This document shows positions 25,719 to 37,620 of a stretch of DNA of 64,000 nucleotides, piece by piece. The notes beneath the pieces were generated by a model. It was not told the DNA's origin and did no database searches. It saw nothing but the letters and a program-made list of their open reading frames with translations. The translations under genes and the position numbers were made by a program. The DNA is from Syngnathus acus (Eukaryota; Chordata; Actinopteri; Syngnathiformes; Syngnathidae), in the NCBI RefSeq assembly GCF_901709675.1, contig NC_051107.1, forward strand, positions 3,784,001 to 3,848,000, given 5' to 3'. Each line of letters begins with the position of its first letter. Within the stretch, counting starts at the first letter, position 1.

Positions 25719-28700
25719 CTACATTTAGAAGATATACATGTATTTTAGGTTAGGGTTAGTGTTTGTAAAGAATAGTAGTAGTGACCTGTTCTGAAAAGGT
25801 CGACAAAACTTGTGGTATGGAAACAGAAAATCAAAAATAGCATACAATCAATTAATTTGGTCATACGCCCATCCCCAAAGCTAAATGTTCAAGATGGTTT
25901 ACACTTCCAATAGTTTTGGGGCGGGAATCTATTCCACAGGTGTATTAGGTAACTATAAATATCTCATTTTTTTCAGACCAGAGGCAGAGGATAGCGTGTA
26001 ATTACAAAATGGCCCACGTCTGGGAAACAAAGAAAACACCGCCGACAGTCTGTTACTCAATGTTTTGATTTGTCAGTGTCCACGCCCCAAAGCAGACCTG
26101 GTTGCTACCAAACACAGGATGGTTGAAGACAAACTGGAAAACCGATAGAGCCCGATAACAGACAAAATCACTTTAAACACTACTTCCTAGTTTTTTTTGC
26201 TGGGCAGTGACATATGCTGATAGGCCCTGGAAAATAATTGGCAGTCGCTTACCCAAGCGACAGAGCATGTCGTGATTAAAGCGCATTGGAAGCATGTCAA
26301 CTTCAATGGAAAATAAAGTCGTAGCAAAGCAGAGTTGTTTTGATTGGAGGCGTGGTCGCTGGGAATCTCCACCCCACAACACTTTTTAAACCGAATCACT
26401 GCTACTGATACAATCAGTTGCGTAAGACTCATTGCTCTTGCGTAGGCGGAAAAAAAAAAAAACAGCCCACATGCACCCAAATACTAAATGATACAAAAAG
26501 ACTTTTCGGACTGCACTGAAATGTAAAAGTTATAAAGTTACAGAAAAAAAACAGTTGTAAAGTGCATGTCAGGATTATTTTATGAACCATACTGAAAAGA
26601 AAAAATAGAGAATTAAATTATTTTATAGCGTGACAATAAATTCATCTTACCAGAAAAATATGATTTTTATGTAGTATGAAATTTCCAACAATGAAAGGAA
26701 AGTTGCAATTTCACAAAGGTAAAGTTGAATTTTTTTTTTCAAAATGGTGCCCCATACAAATTTTATATTCATATTAGATTATTAGGTAATACATGTTCCT
26801 TTTGTAGTTATTTTTATTTCACCGCAGAGAGAAGTCGTCGTCATGACCGGTCTTGTTGTTGGTTCTAGGAACCACCCACACACTTTAACGTCAAATGTGT
26901 TATTTTCTAACTGCGTTGCCCTCCCTGTTGTACCCTCGAACCAAACAGCTTGTTTGGACATGAACCGACCTTAAAAATAGCAATAGAAACGGCTGACGCG
27001 TTTGCTTTCGTGATCTATGAAAACCAATGCGTCATTCTCACAATGTGACACTTTCCAGTTGATTTTATTCTACCAAATGCTAAAACCTGTACGTGCCACG
27101 TGTTTGTGCTACAACATCGATCCATGTGAGTCTTATTTCAGTTTGTAACAAGTAGTTATTTTCATCCAAAGTCTCGTAGATTCTATCTTGAGATCTGTCT
27201 CTATGGCCTTGTCCACTCGGTTTAAATATAACTGGCATGGTTACTTTTAATAGTGTGGAGAGGGTGGGAGAGGAGCTTGTAGCACGCTACTTTTATCAAT
27301 AGATGTCCATCTATTTTGGTCAAATGTCTAAAAATGGGAGAAAAATGTTGATCCGCAACCGCCCAGTCAGCTTGTGTAAATTGCAAATGGTTATTTTGCA
27401 TTAGTTCTTGCATATTACCGTAATGATGGATTGTATATATATTTTTTTTAATAAAAAAACAATCATTGTGTGACCATTCAGCATTTTCTGATGGCAAACA
27501 TGTCTGCTGTCAATACACACCCAGTCTGGTGTCAATACACAACTCGGATTTGGAGTTGCTGACTTGTCTTATATCTCTTACTTCATATATTTACGATTAA
27601 ATCTGTGTCGTAAGCTCTTCATTATACATGCACAAGAGAAAAGTCAACATGTGGGTTGTTTAGTGTTTGATTTATTACAGCGAAATGCCCCACCACAGCC
27701 GTTCTACGCGCTTGCCACAGGCCCACTCATTGCTTTATCGTAAAATGACAATGGTCAGAGCGGGAGGTCCTTGAGCTAACAGGAAAGAGTTAATTAGGCA
27801 GCATGATGCTTTAACAACTGCATGTGGATTGCCAGTCAGTTAGCAGGTGTAGTTGGGGTGGGCGTCCAGGGGCGTAAAATAAAATAAAAAAGGGACCTCC
27901 CCCTACCCCCCTTGGGGTTGCCATTGGGGTTTATTATTGGGACAGTCCAGGCTGCCTCTCAGGGTGTCGACTGACCAGTGAGCGGTCAAAATGGGCTCGT
28001 AATAGTTAAACCTTATTTCGTTTGTGTCGTGATGACAGCGATGTTACTTCCTCTTGTTTGTTCCACACCTTCAACCATGCATTTTCCCAGCCTGTCTTTC
28101 TGACTTACAGGCCGTGCGCTCCATAGAAGGCTACAAATAACAAACGGTATTTTTTTTTAGCCGGGCAACATTTATTTAGAGATAGCAACATTGTCGGTTT
28201 TTGAAGCTCGCAGTGAATTAAAAGCAGGGAAACACGCAAAGTCTGAATTAAGCAGTCATTGCTGCTGCTACCTCAAAGACTTCAGAGTTATTGCAGGCGA
28301 TAAAGCTATCAAGCATTTGCATACTTTCTTCCGCGTATACATTAGCCGATCCTCTGCGTCTGTCTGATCTTTTTCTTCGGAATTTACAGTATAAGACAAG
28401 ATGGATGTCTAAAGGCACTCCCAATGGTTCTGCCTTACCTTTTGTCAGACCATCTTTTAACTGATATGTTGTAAAAATAACATTGTAGGAATCAGAATTA
28501 CAAATCAAAGTGAATATATTAAAAATGGCCTGGGAATATTGCTTTCATGATGCGGGTTTTTTTTGTTTTGAGTGGAGGAATTTCACATATAGGAGAAGAA
28601 TGACATCAACAGTAGGTTATCCAAACACTGTACAAAATGGGAAGACTTCAAGAGAAGCCTGAATAATGGTCGTGGCACATATCAGCAAGTTATTTATTTG

Positions 28701-31700
28701 TTATTCGTGTATGGGAAACGCTTTGGTCATTTGTCAACACGACAGTTACATGAACTGTTGGTTGCCATACTCTGAGTGGACGTTATTTATTTCGGTGAAA
28801 ACCCTGAAAATAGTCTTGTTTTCTCCGAATTTCCCATCTTCTGGAGTAGTTGAACCAATTAGTTGACGTCAAGTTTTCGCTTTGTTCTTGTTGAATAATG
28901 CCAAATCTTGTTAGAGCTCGAGTTTGCCAATTGTGCAGGATCGCCGTGAAAAAGCGTGACAACACAAGATCTGTCCTGTCCCTCCATCAGCAGCTCACAA
29001 ATAGAAATGACATGCTCCGTGCAGCAACTTGTTACTTCTTACTCAACAAACCCGGGGGCTAGTATGGATAGTTAAGAGCGTGTTAGTCACATGAGAGGTG
29101 ACAGGGCAGCTCTTACTATGCACAAGTTTCAACAAAAACACATGAAAGGGTTTGCAGGTATCCCTTTAAAAATAGCTTCTTGTTAGTCTCCAAATGTTTT
29201 GCTGCCTGACATAAACAATGCGAGTTTAATATTCCAAAGTTTTAACTAAGGCCTAGATTAGAGTCCGAACAAAGGCTGAGTGTGAAAGATTCTTTGTTGG
29301 TAGTATGTTTTGTGAATTTGATGACAAATTTGGATTTTTTTTTTCTTTTCTGTTTAATTTTGGGATCGAAAATAAACAAATTGATGGCTGTGGGAATTGA
29401 CTTGTCGGTTCAAGCCCAGGTCAGTAAAATCAAAAGGTTTTTTGGCTACTTTTAAGCTAACTTAACACCAAGTTATTCTCAGTAGCACATCAAAACAGGA
29501 GTTCAGAAGAATTCATAAAGATTCTTCCATCCCACTGATTACTAAAGAATAACAGTTACTTCATTTTTCCCATTGGACGATCCAATGCCCATCCCTAGTC
29601 TGCATACAAACTGTATTTGTGAGAACATTTGATGTATAGAAACACATCGGCTTGTAATTTAAGTTTGATTTCCAAACCAACCCTCTTCTCCAATCTAAAT
29701 TACAACTCCATTCATAGTGATCTGAACATAATTCGTGTTATATTATTAGCAGCCCAAAACTCCGCAGGGGCTTGGTTGAACCCACACGAATCAACCGCGG
29801 TGACAGACTGCAGCATTTATTTATAATCCCTCCCCTCTCATCAAAAGCCTGCGCGACATCAATGAGCGCTTATAAAAATGACACTCTGAAATCTCCTTTT
29901 GTTAACATGTGCTATCCACTATTACGAGGCATCAATCCAATGACTACAGCCGTAAAACAACATCAAAGTGTGATGTGTCGAGTGGAATATGGCAGTTGCA
30001 TCGGTTCTCGGCAAAATGGGCCAAGAAACGTCTGAAGGGTTGAGTAAATTGCTAGTTTCTTAACGAAAATTGGTCCAAATAGACCGAATAATAATGGACT
30101 GGTAGTTCTCCTTTGTTTAATGATTTCAAGTAAATCAAAACAGTTCTCGTTTGGAGAACTTTTGGGTATCTGCTGACGACCACGCAATTTAAAAAGCAAT
30201 ACCTGCTTTACATCTGTCTTTTGTTGTAGCTGTTTATTAGCGGTTTCGACCCAGCACTCGCTGTACACCTGACGCACATTCTTAGGGCAACGAGGCGCTC
30301 GAGGCCGGGTGCCTGATGTAGTCTTGAGAGAATGCGGCAAGCCTTCAGAGAATTCTCAGCTCCCCCTGTTCCAAGGTTCGCCTGGGGGCCAATCCGCCCC
30401 CACCTATATCCAGCAATGGGCCGAATGGGGGAAGGTGTTGATGGGATCGAGCTTAACTACTTCAAAGCCAGATGATTGGACCAAACATTATTCAAAGCCA
30501 AAGAAACTTTATGTCTTAGGGTGCCTGAATTTTTAGATAAGCAACAATGAGAGATGCTAAGAGCCTTCCAGGATTCTTTTATCACGCGGTCGATTTATAA
30601 ATGACTGACAAACTAGTCCAAGATTAAATGGCGAGCTAATGAGCACCATGTGTTTTTGCTCGGATGAGCTAATCATACCAATGTTTGCGAATCAAAGCAG
30701 AAGCAGCAGGCTGGCATGAGATTAAGAGCAAACGGACCTCCGTAACAATTCTTTTATTTCTTCTCCGCCATGACACGAGTGATGGATTAGGTTGCAGGCG
30801 GCTTGTAAACCTCACGGAATGCTGATCATCACGCTGTGTAATCGGTTCTTTTTCTCCTCCGCTTCTACTAATCAGCTTGTCTCGTTTTGTTCTGACTCTA
30901 AACCGCACGGGCGTACTGTAAGAAACAGTAGTGGTTTAAAGGTCATTATGTTCCCTTTGGTTCAAAATCAGAGCGTTCTCTTTAGCCAGCATTTGACGAG
31001 CGCTTCGAACATAAACTGGCTGAACCCCGAGGGAGCTACTAAACATTTAAATAAATGAGGATGTAGAAAGAGCACACAAGTTTGGAGGCAGCTCAAGGTA
31101 ACTGAATCAAGGCTTGATCCAGATAAGAACCTCATGATGTACTAAAGTTTTCCATTGCATGTCAGGGATTTACACATACTAAAATGTCCTAAAAGCTCAC
31201 GTTGATTATTTGTTGAACGTGCTTAAGAATACAAAAGACAAAGCGGCGGCGTTTGTCTCCAACCTTGGTACAACGCTCTGGGAATTGTATCTTTCACTTA
31301 TCATCAAACAAAGTCAACCAAACGTTGGCAATACCACATAAATTCGACAGCGAGTCCCACAATTATCTGATGTGATTTTTACTTCAGCAATATAGAAATG
31401 ACCTAATATCATAAAAGATCTAAGATCTATATTAGACCTAATATAATAAAATGTCTTATGTCAAAATGTCAAGATACATCTACAATCCACCCGACTTAAC
31501 CAACGCAAGTTCTACTTTGCCAATGAAGGCCTTTTTTTTTCAAGAAGATAAACATGACTGAGCCAAAGATAAGAATACTGAGCAATCAAAAGCACTTGTT
31601 GAGTCCACGTTGACCTGAAGTTCCAGCCTGAGAGTGACTTGAGTTCAAAGCACTCACAAGATGATAAGAAGGCAAACGTCCTGAGAAAAAATTCAAATCC

Positions 31701-32438
31701 CACTACCTACCACAGCTTCAGCATGTTGGAGCTAATCACTCCAACCAAGATCAATGACGAAAGGGCAGCACGGAGCCCCGTCAGAGCCCTCATTACCAAA
31801 AGGGTCCAAGAGAAGTGTGATATTGGAAGGAGGAGTCCTTCATTCCCACACAAACTTCCATTCTTCTTCTCATATTTGTGTGAGGGCAGCTTTACTTGAC
31901 CTATTTTGGAGTTCTATTTTGTGTTTTGATCATCTTGATAATTACGCATTAAGCCTGTTTTGACTCTGTTTCAAAATGTTTTGGAAAGTCTGGATTAGAA
32001 GAGCCCCCAAAACAAGGCTTAGAGGTCTCGTGTCTTATTGAGATGGAACAAACAGGAGGCATGTGGTTAGCTGAACATTACACCCTGAGAACGACGACAG
32101 TACATTGCTTTCTTTTTTGTTGAGATGTACGTAGAGTCCATGACATCAGGATACTTCCACAGACATTGGTGTTAATCACTTTGACACCTCAAGAAGGAAT
32201 CAGCATCCAGGGAATGCTAAACTGCCCGGAAACAATTTCGTGGCCCTCAAGTGCTACTCGTAAGGCTTTCCAGTTATTTGGCTGCTCTTACCGCTGTTGC
32301 TACAGGTGGCGTTAAAGCCGGTCACACAGCAACTGTGAGCGACACATGTATACATTTTTTTCTTCTTGTACTAAATGTCTCGGTCACTTACTCAGCTACC
32401 CGTAGTCGGGTAACGCCGAATGGATCACCAGTACTCAC

Positions 32439-32504
32439 CTGTGTGGAACGTAATAGTCTTGGCGAGCGAAGCAAGAACAGCTGGTTCTGTTTTAAAAGCC
32501 TCGC
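32439..32504 (-). ncRNA. Candidate 66-nt internal exon of a minus-strand transcript
   Basis: On the minus strand a good acceptor (CCATTTTTCAG) is followed 66 nt later by a strong donor (CACACAG|GTGAGTAC). The segment is open in two frames but neither translation resembles a protein I know. It lies about 2.8 kb past miR-29a in the same direction of transcription, so it could be an exon of the miR-29 host RNA. Splice signals of this quality occur by chance in DNA of this length, hence the low confidence. Confidence 0.25.
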
Positions 32505-34439
32505 CTGAAAAATGGATGAAGTGTTAAATGATTTAAAACAGACCAACTGACTTTACAAGAGCATTGCCAGCAGAAAACTAATGACTATTTGAATTTGATC
32601 AAACATTTTAAGCGATGTAACCTGCTTGGCCAATGATGATTCTAGGAATGGGCTTAGCTATTGATTAATAGTTAAGAAGGTCCATTTTTGGACTTTTGAA
32701 CTGTCATGTATATGATTTAATTGGACTTGGGGTTTGGAAGTGAAGTGCTTTTTGCAGACAAAGTATGTTCATAGTCTTGACAACAATGAAACAGAATTGG
32801 AACTCGGGTATTCAACCTATGATATCATCTAACAGACCACGGTGTGCCGTACAGATTCTCCAAGACTGACTTACCAACACACATGAATCATTTGAAGTCC
32901 TCAATATGCCGAGGAAAAAACGCAATAACAATTGCATCATGTCAGACGTAAGAGAAAATACTGTATATGGGCAAAAGTCTCGAAATGAAAAACACTCAAC
33001 ATCAGTTCACATGAAAGAGCTCTGTGGACCACCCATGTGAGAAATACATGGTACTGTAAGGACTTGTTGCTTATGAATGCTACATGTGTTTTAGCATAAC
33101 AATGATTGGAAGGAGAAGGAAAACAAGACTTCCCGGGTGTCCGGGGGAAAGGTCACTGCAGGTGTTGTTTGTGGAACTGTCAATGTGGTAGGTTGCCAGC
33201 CAGACTGCTTTTTAGATTTGGAAACATAGATTTGTTGAATAGTAATGGTAGAAAAGGTTTTGTTTTAGTTTCGGTAAGACTTGCTTTTAGTCTCGGTAGA
33301 GGTTGTCATAGATACCAAAGATAACCATTACCAATCAATAAGTCACTAAGGTGTTCCGGAAACTCATTTCGTCACAAGACAGGCCTGTGTGCAGAATCAA
33401 AGTAAGGTCAAAGCATTTGCGGAATGTGTGAAGCTTCCAAAGAAGTCATACGGTGACAAGCGCTATAAAATGTTGATGACTAATGACTGGCATGGGCGAG
33501 TTTTAGGAGCCAGTCTTGGTCGTAGTGCGTCCCACCGCTGTTATGGCACCCGGCTGGAATCCAAGGTGTTAGACAATTTCTCAAACGGGTGTAAAAACAA
33601 CAAGCTGGGAATAGCAAGAGGAAGTGGGACGCAAGTCAAGCTAATAGCTCACTGCTCTATCTAAACAACCCCATTCCAGAAAGACTGCGGACTAGACAAA
33701 GGTATGCAAGGACAAAGGTTTGAGAAGTAAGCATAAGCCACTTTATGGTAATCAATGAGGATCCACTTTATATATACTTGCATACCTCATAATCTAAATC
33801 GGGAGAAGGCTTGTGATTGCAAATGCCACCCATCATCTTTAGTAAACTTGTTGTAGTTGTTATTAAGTTACTTTTAAGTACTGTACAGCAGTATCAATTT
33901 TAGAGCCCTTCTATTTGTTCAAATGAATCTCCCCATTAATTAGTGATTGCGTGAGTTAAAATTTTGATCTTGGAACATCAAATTGAGACTCAAATGAACA
34001 GTTGTTGGGCGTTTGAGAATTCAATGTGATGTTTGCTGTGCGCTGAGTAATTTGGAAAGGCGAGATTGTGTCACAGCCCCGCATCCAGGGGACAAAGGTG
34101 CTTTTTGTCGCAGATCAGCGTGTGTGTCGAGAGTAAAGTGTGAGTCAGTGGATCGGCGCCCCAGGTTGCCCTACCTTTGTTTGTTAAAGCTTAGTTAAAA
34201 CAACCATTTCCTCACCTCCGCCCATCGACCCTGATGTGCCGTTTTGAACAAACGGTGAAACCCTAATTGGCCATCATTGGTAATTGAGGAACATTTTGTT
34301 TTTAATAAAGGTTACACAGAACTCTGGGAATCAGAAAAACGGAATACATTGTCAACCTCACTTGGGAATTGAAACTATTTTCTCCCCCGTGTGTTTTTTT
34401 TCCACAATGCTCGGTACGTGGGGGTCAGATAATTAGGTG

Positions 34440-34519
34440 AGCTTTTTCCATGTTTGTCTAAAGATCCAGACGGGCACTGGGCAGGGCCTGGGCACTCTGG
34501 CAGACAACATGGAAAAGCT
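34440..34519 (-). ncRNA. Unidentified 80-nt hairpin close to miR-29a
   Basis: The arms 34440-34459 (AGCTTTTTCCATGTTTGTCT on plus) and 34502-34519 (AGACAACATGGAAAAGCT) are complementary apart from two single-T bulges, giving 18 pairs. An inner CCAGA/TCTGG stem (34466-34470 with 34496-34500) continues the hairpin after an asymmetric internal loop, leaving a 25-nt GC-rich loop. Size and shape are like a microRNA precursor. It matches no microRNA I recognise. It lies about 0.7 kb downstream of miR-29a on the minus strand; the strand is assumed from that context. Confidence 0.4.
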
Positions 34520-35250
34520 TCAGAAGAGTCCAATGCAAACGCTCCCAGGGGTGCAGGCTGATTGCCGTGATAGCATTTGAGTGCTATATCATCCTGGGTC
34601 AAAGTGAGGCAGAAAAAATGCTAATGTAGTCAATCTTGCCAATGGTCATATTGCCATTCCCCAGTTTTGATTGTATAAATGTAAACCTTCAAATAAATTT
34701 GTTATTCACGACTAAACCATCACTTGTTAGATTAGTAAACTGGAATTTATTTCCTTAGTCGGCTGAATCTCGAGTTCAATGAAAGCTCTCTGCTGACATC
34801 TTGTGGCCTTGCTTAGATTCCTGGCCATGCTGTTTTTATGACACCTACTGGTACCAGTTGCGAGTTTGTGACTTACCATCTCAAAGTCCTGTTTGTTTCT
34901 TGGGGAGATGACCTAGAGCTGTACCTTCACTAATTTCATCCATTCGTACTCACTGAAATACCCATGTGACACATGTTTTGTTTGTTAAATGGAAATACCT
35001 CCTAGAGCGGTCACCAGCCTCCAAGGACCACATAAGTAGCCTTGGGCCTGGTCTAAAAATAGCTCACGAGTAATGGGACATTAGTTTCTCAGAATGTTGT
35101 GACAATGTTAAGGTTGATTTCACACAAAAAAGACATTTTTACATTTATTTCCGTTTTTTTATTTAGAAAAAAAAAATCCATTTCAAACAGCATTTCTTGT
35201 GTTGACTTCCCAGCTTGCGTTCCACGCTCAGATGCATTGATCCACGGTTT

Positions 35251-35320
35251 TATAACCGATTTCAAATGGTGCTAGAAGGACTCTGGCGGGGGCTCTATGC
35301 ACCATAGGAAATCAGTTATC
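35251..35320 (-). ncRNA. mir29a: miR-29a precursor hairpin
   Basis: The mature 3p arm is the minus-strand sequence of 35253-35274, beginning TAGCACCATTTGAAATCGG, identical to the fish miR-29a as I remember it (human has C instead of T at position 10). The 5p arm (minus strand from about 35318, ACTGATTTCCTATGGTGC) pairs with it to give a hairpin with a roughly 20-nt loop, and the stem continues below the mature arm (GATAACTGAT with ATCGGTTATA). miR-29 represses collagen, elastin, DNMT3 and other mRNAs through the seed AGCACCA. It is the downstream member of the cluster, as in human MIR29B1-MIR29A. Confidence 0.97.
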
Positions 35321-35411
35321 TGGTAGTGGAGAAGAAGAAACATGGAAAGGCTGTCCAGTGTTTGAGCGTTGACCTCAGATGCAACCTCGTGGTGGGAAGC
35401 TGTGTTGCTGT

Positions 35412-35490
35412 CCCCAAGAACACTGATTTCAAATGGTGCTAGATAGAGGCAACATACATCTAAACCACCATGTGAAACCAGCTTCTGGGG
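35412..35490 (-). ncRNA. mir29b: miR-29b precursor hairpin
   Basis: The mature 3p arm is the minus-strand sequence of 35419-35441, beginning TAGCACCATTTGAAATCAGT, which is miR-29b. The 5p arm (GCTGGTTTCACATGGTGGTT) differs from human miR-29b-1-5p by one base in that stretch. The base of the stem is closed by CCCC/GGGG at 35487-35490 and 35412-35415. It shares its seed AGCACCA with miR-29a and lies about 90 bp upstream of that hairpin in the direction of transcription, so both are surely processed from one primary transcript. The order 29b then 29a on the strand opposite mkln1 matches human 7q32. Confidence 0.97.
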
Positions 35491-36954
35491 GCGGACAGGG
35501 AACAAATACTGCCACACTCTGTTGACTGACAAACTCAACCTAAAGTGAAGACGTGTGTGTTTAAAACAAACATACTGGTGTCTTTGTCTTAATAGAGCAT
35601 TCTTAGTTTTATGCTAATCATTCATGCTAAATGATGATCATTTTTAATATTGCCATGTACAGTATCAATGCAGAGGGTCGCCATTAGGTGTCACCAAAGC
35701 CCTTCAAAAATGGTCATCAAGTGAATCCATTTAGATTCCAGGGTGGGTGAAAAGTTACGGTTAAAACTGGGAAAAAGAAAATATAAATAAATATCACATT
35801 TAATGAAACAAGAAATTCATGTTCTTTATACATGTGAAAATTAGAGATAAGAAAAAGAAAGTAAGCTATTAGCTCAGCTTAATTTCCATCCACGATGTAG
35901 TAGTTTAAAAAATATATTTTTCTCGTATGGTGTTCAAAATGTCAATGTGGTTCAAACCCAATTTTCGCAACAATAACAAAGAAAGGACAAAACCCTTTGC
36001 GCCGTCGTGGGCGTGAACACAGCCCATTTAAGTGCAACAATCTTTGACATAACAGAAGTACAAACCAATTGTGTCCGGTGGCGGTTTTGACGCTCATTCT
36101 TCCCGGATCGTTCGTGTTTTTGTTTGAAATTGACCCGAACATTACGTAAGGGTCAGGTTGATGATGGACCTAATTGGAAAAAGGGACAAAGGGGTGTAAT
36201 AGGAAATATTGTGTAAATGTGCGTGTGTCTGTGTGTGTAATTGTGAGCCGCTTACAGTAAAATGGGTTGTTTTGTTAGTTCTCTGCCAATAACTCCCCCC
36301 CCCCACACACACACGAATAAAACACCCCCGAGACCACTTTGTATTACACTACTTGTTTTCGATCCGACATACTTCTGAAGACCACAGAAGAGTGACTCAG
36401 AAAACATCCATCATTAAAAATGACACACACACACAAACAGGCCGCAAAAAAAAACAACATGAAAATCCCCAACTTCCTTTTTAGAGTCTCCAATGACGAG
36501 TGACGGTCAAGAGGATTTGTTGGAATCTCTCTTATCGGTCTGTGACTTGACAAAACCACCTCTGGCCACAAAGTAATCGCGAACGGCCCTCTTGACGTCA
36601 AACGGCTGTGGGCCTTTTTTGTTTGAAAGCAAAGACGAGTAAAGAGTGAAGAAGGATCAGCGTCACGGCAGAGGAGGGGGTGATCTTCACAATCCCTTTC
36701 TACTTAATGCTAACACGTGTGCAACGTGTGAGTCACTTGTTGAGTCACAAATTTGCCTTGACATAAATTGATACTTCGGCCAATCGTTCTGCCCAAAACA
36801 TTTGGTTTGTATATGCTGTAAAATAAGGAAAAGTTAAGACAGTCTTAAAAATCTTTAACTTGACTATCACAAAAGTGAAATCAATGCCAGCACAAAAATA
36901 AAACGAGATATTACCAAGCAGGAAATGAAATCAAAGCAGGCTTATGTTGGCACC

Positions 36955-36978
36955 TTTTTTTTTTTTTTTTTTTTTTTT
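36955..36978. repeat. Poly(T) tract, 24 bp
   Basis: Uninterrupted run of T, the longest homopolymer noticed in the window. It could be a decayed retroelement tail or simple slippage; no element body is recognised beside it. Confidence 0.8.
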
Positions 36979-37416
36979 AAAGGTCGGGTATCAAATTTTA
37001 GAATGGATTTGATGGAGTTCATCAGATATCCTTCAGGAACTGAATGGCATACCAGTGGAAATTCCCTTCTTGTTAGCTTCTTAGAAGGACAATAGCAGTG
37101 TTTTGGTCCAAGTTTCAATCTAATCATCTTACACCCAACGCGCCTAACAAAAGTCCCTGTGTTGGTATGACTGACTTAAACAAACATACAGTATCTCCCT
37201 TTCATTGCTCGAGAAGGTGTGGTATCCTACTTTAGCAGTACTAGTGACCAGTATGAAAATGTGAGAGCAATAACATTTGCACCTGAAAACTTACATTAAT
37301 TCGTCACTCTTTCAAGACAGTATATTTCCATTACTTTTATTTTATAGCAATTTCTTCCCTATCATCACATAAAAAGATGAAACTTTTTTTTATATAAATA
37401 TGGGTAGCGTACTCAC

Positions 37417-37620
37417 TTTTGTGAGAAGGCTTGATCGCTGTCCACTAGGAGTCATCAGAAGACTTTTAACGCCGCACTCGCTTCAATCCCCAACTTTCCC
37501 ACGTCCCGCACGCAACCTCGTGTGTCGTCTGTGTACCGTTGCCTCAGTGACTGTGACGCGGAATACTTTACGGCAGCAAGGTTTGGCTAAGAGCCTAGTG
37601 GCTCCTGTGGCGGGAAAACT
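37417..37620 (-). ncRNA. Candidate first exon of a minus-strand RNA upstream of miR-29b
   Basis: This segment is richer in CpG than its surroundings and ends on the minus strand at a strong donor (CACAAAA|GTGAGTAC). It lies about 1.9 kb upstream of miR-29b in the same orientation, so it could be an alternative promoter or first exon of the miR-29 primary transcript. A second donor-like sequence (TATTCG|GTGAGTAA) lies near 37.71 kb. The left end is the donor; the right end is arbitrary. No conserved protein is encoded. Confidence 0.22.

Larger units (their letters stand above)
23540..34400. other. Intergenic region between net1 and the miR-29 cluster
   Basis: No protein-coding exon is recognised. 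The region contains a CTCF-like site at 25.7 kb, a poly-G/poly-T rich patch with a repeated TTGAATATCAATA at 24.0-24.1 kb, a tandem 17-bp near-repeat (GACCTAATAT...) spaced 35 bp at 31.40-31.45 kb, and one candidate minus-strand internal exon at 32.44-32.50 kb. It would be the 3' part of any long minus-strand transcript that includes miR-29. Confidence 0.5.

Noticed and set aside
28248-28508. 86-codon minus-strand frame with a basic stretch (FRRKRSDRRRGS)
   Set aside because: Considered as a long-isoform NET1 exon or lncRNA-encoded peptide because of its basic run, but it does not align with the known NET1 N-terminus and has no convincing exon boundaries.
32835-32860. CGGTGTGCCGT resembling a dispersed fish repeat end
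   Set aside because: Too short, without a partner end or target duplication, to call as an element.
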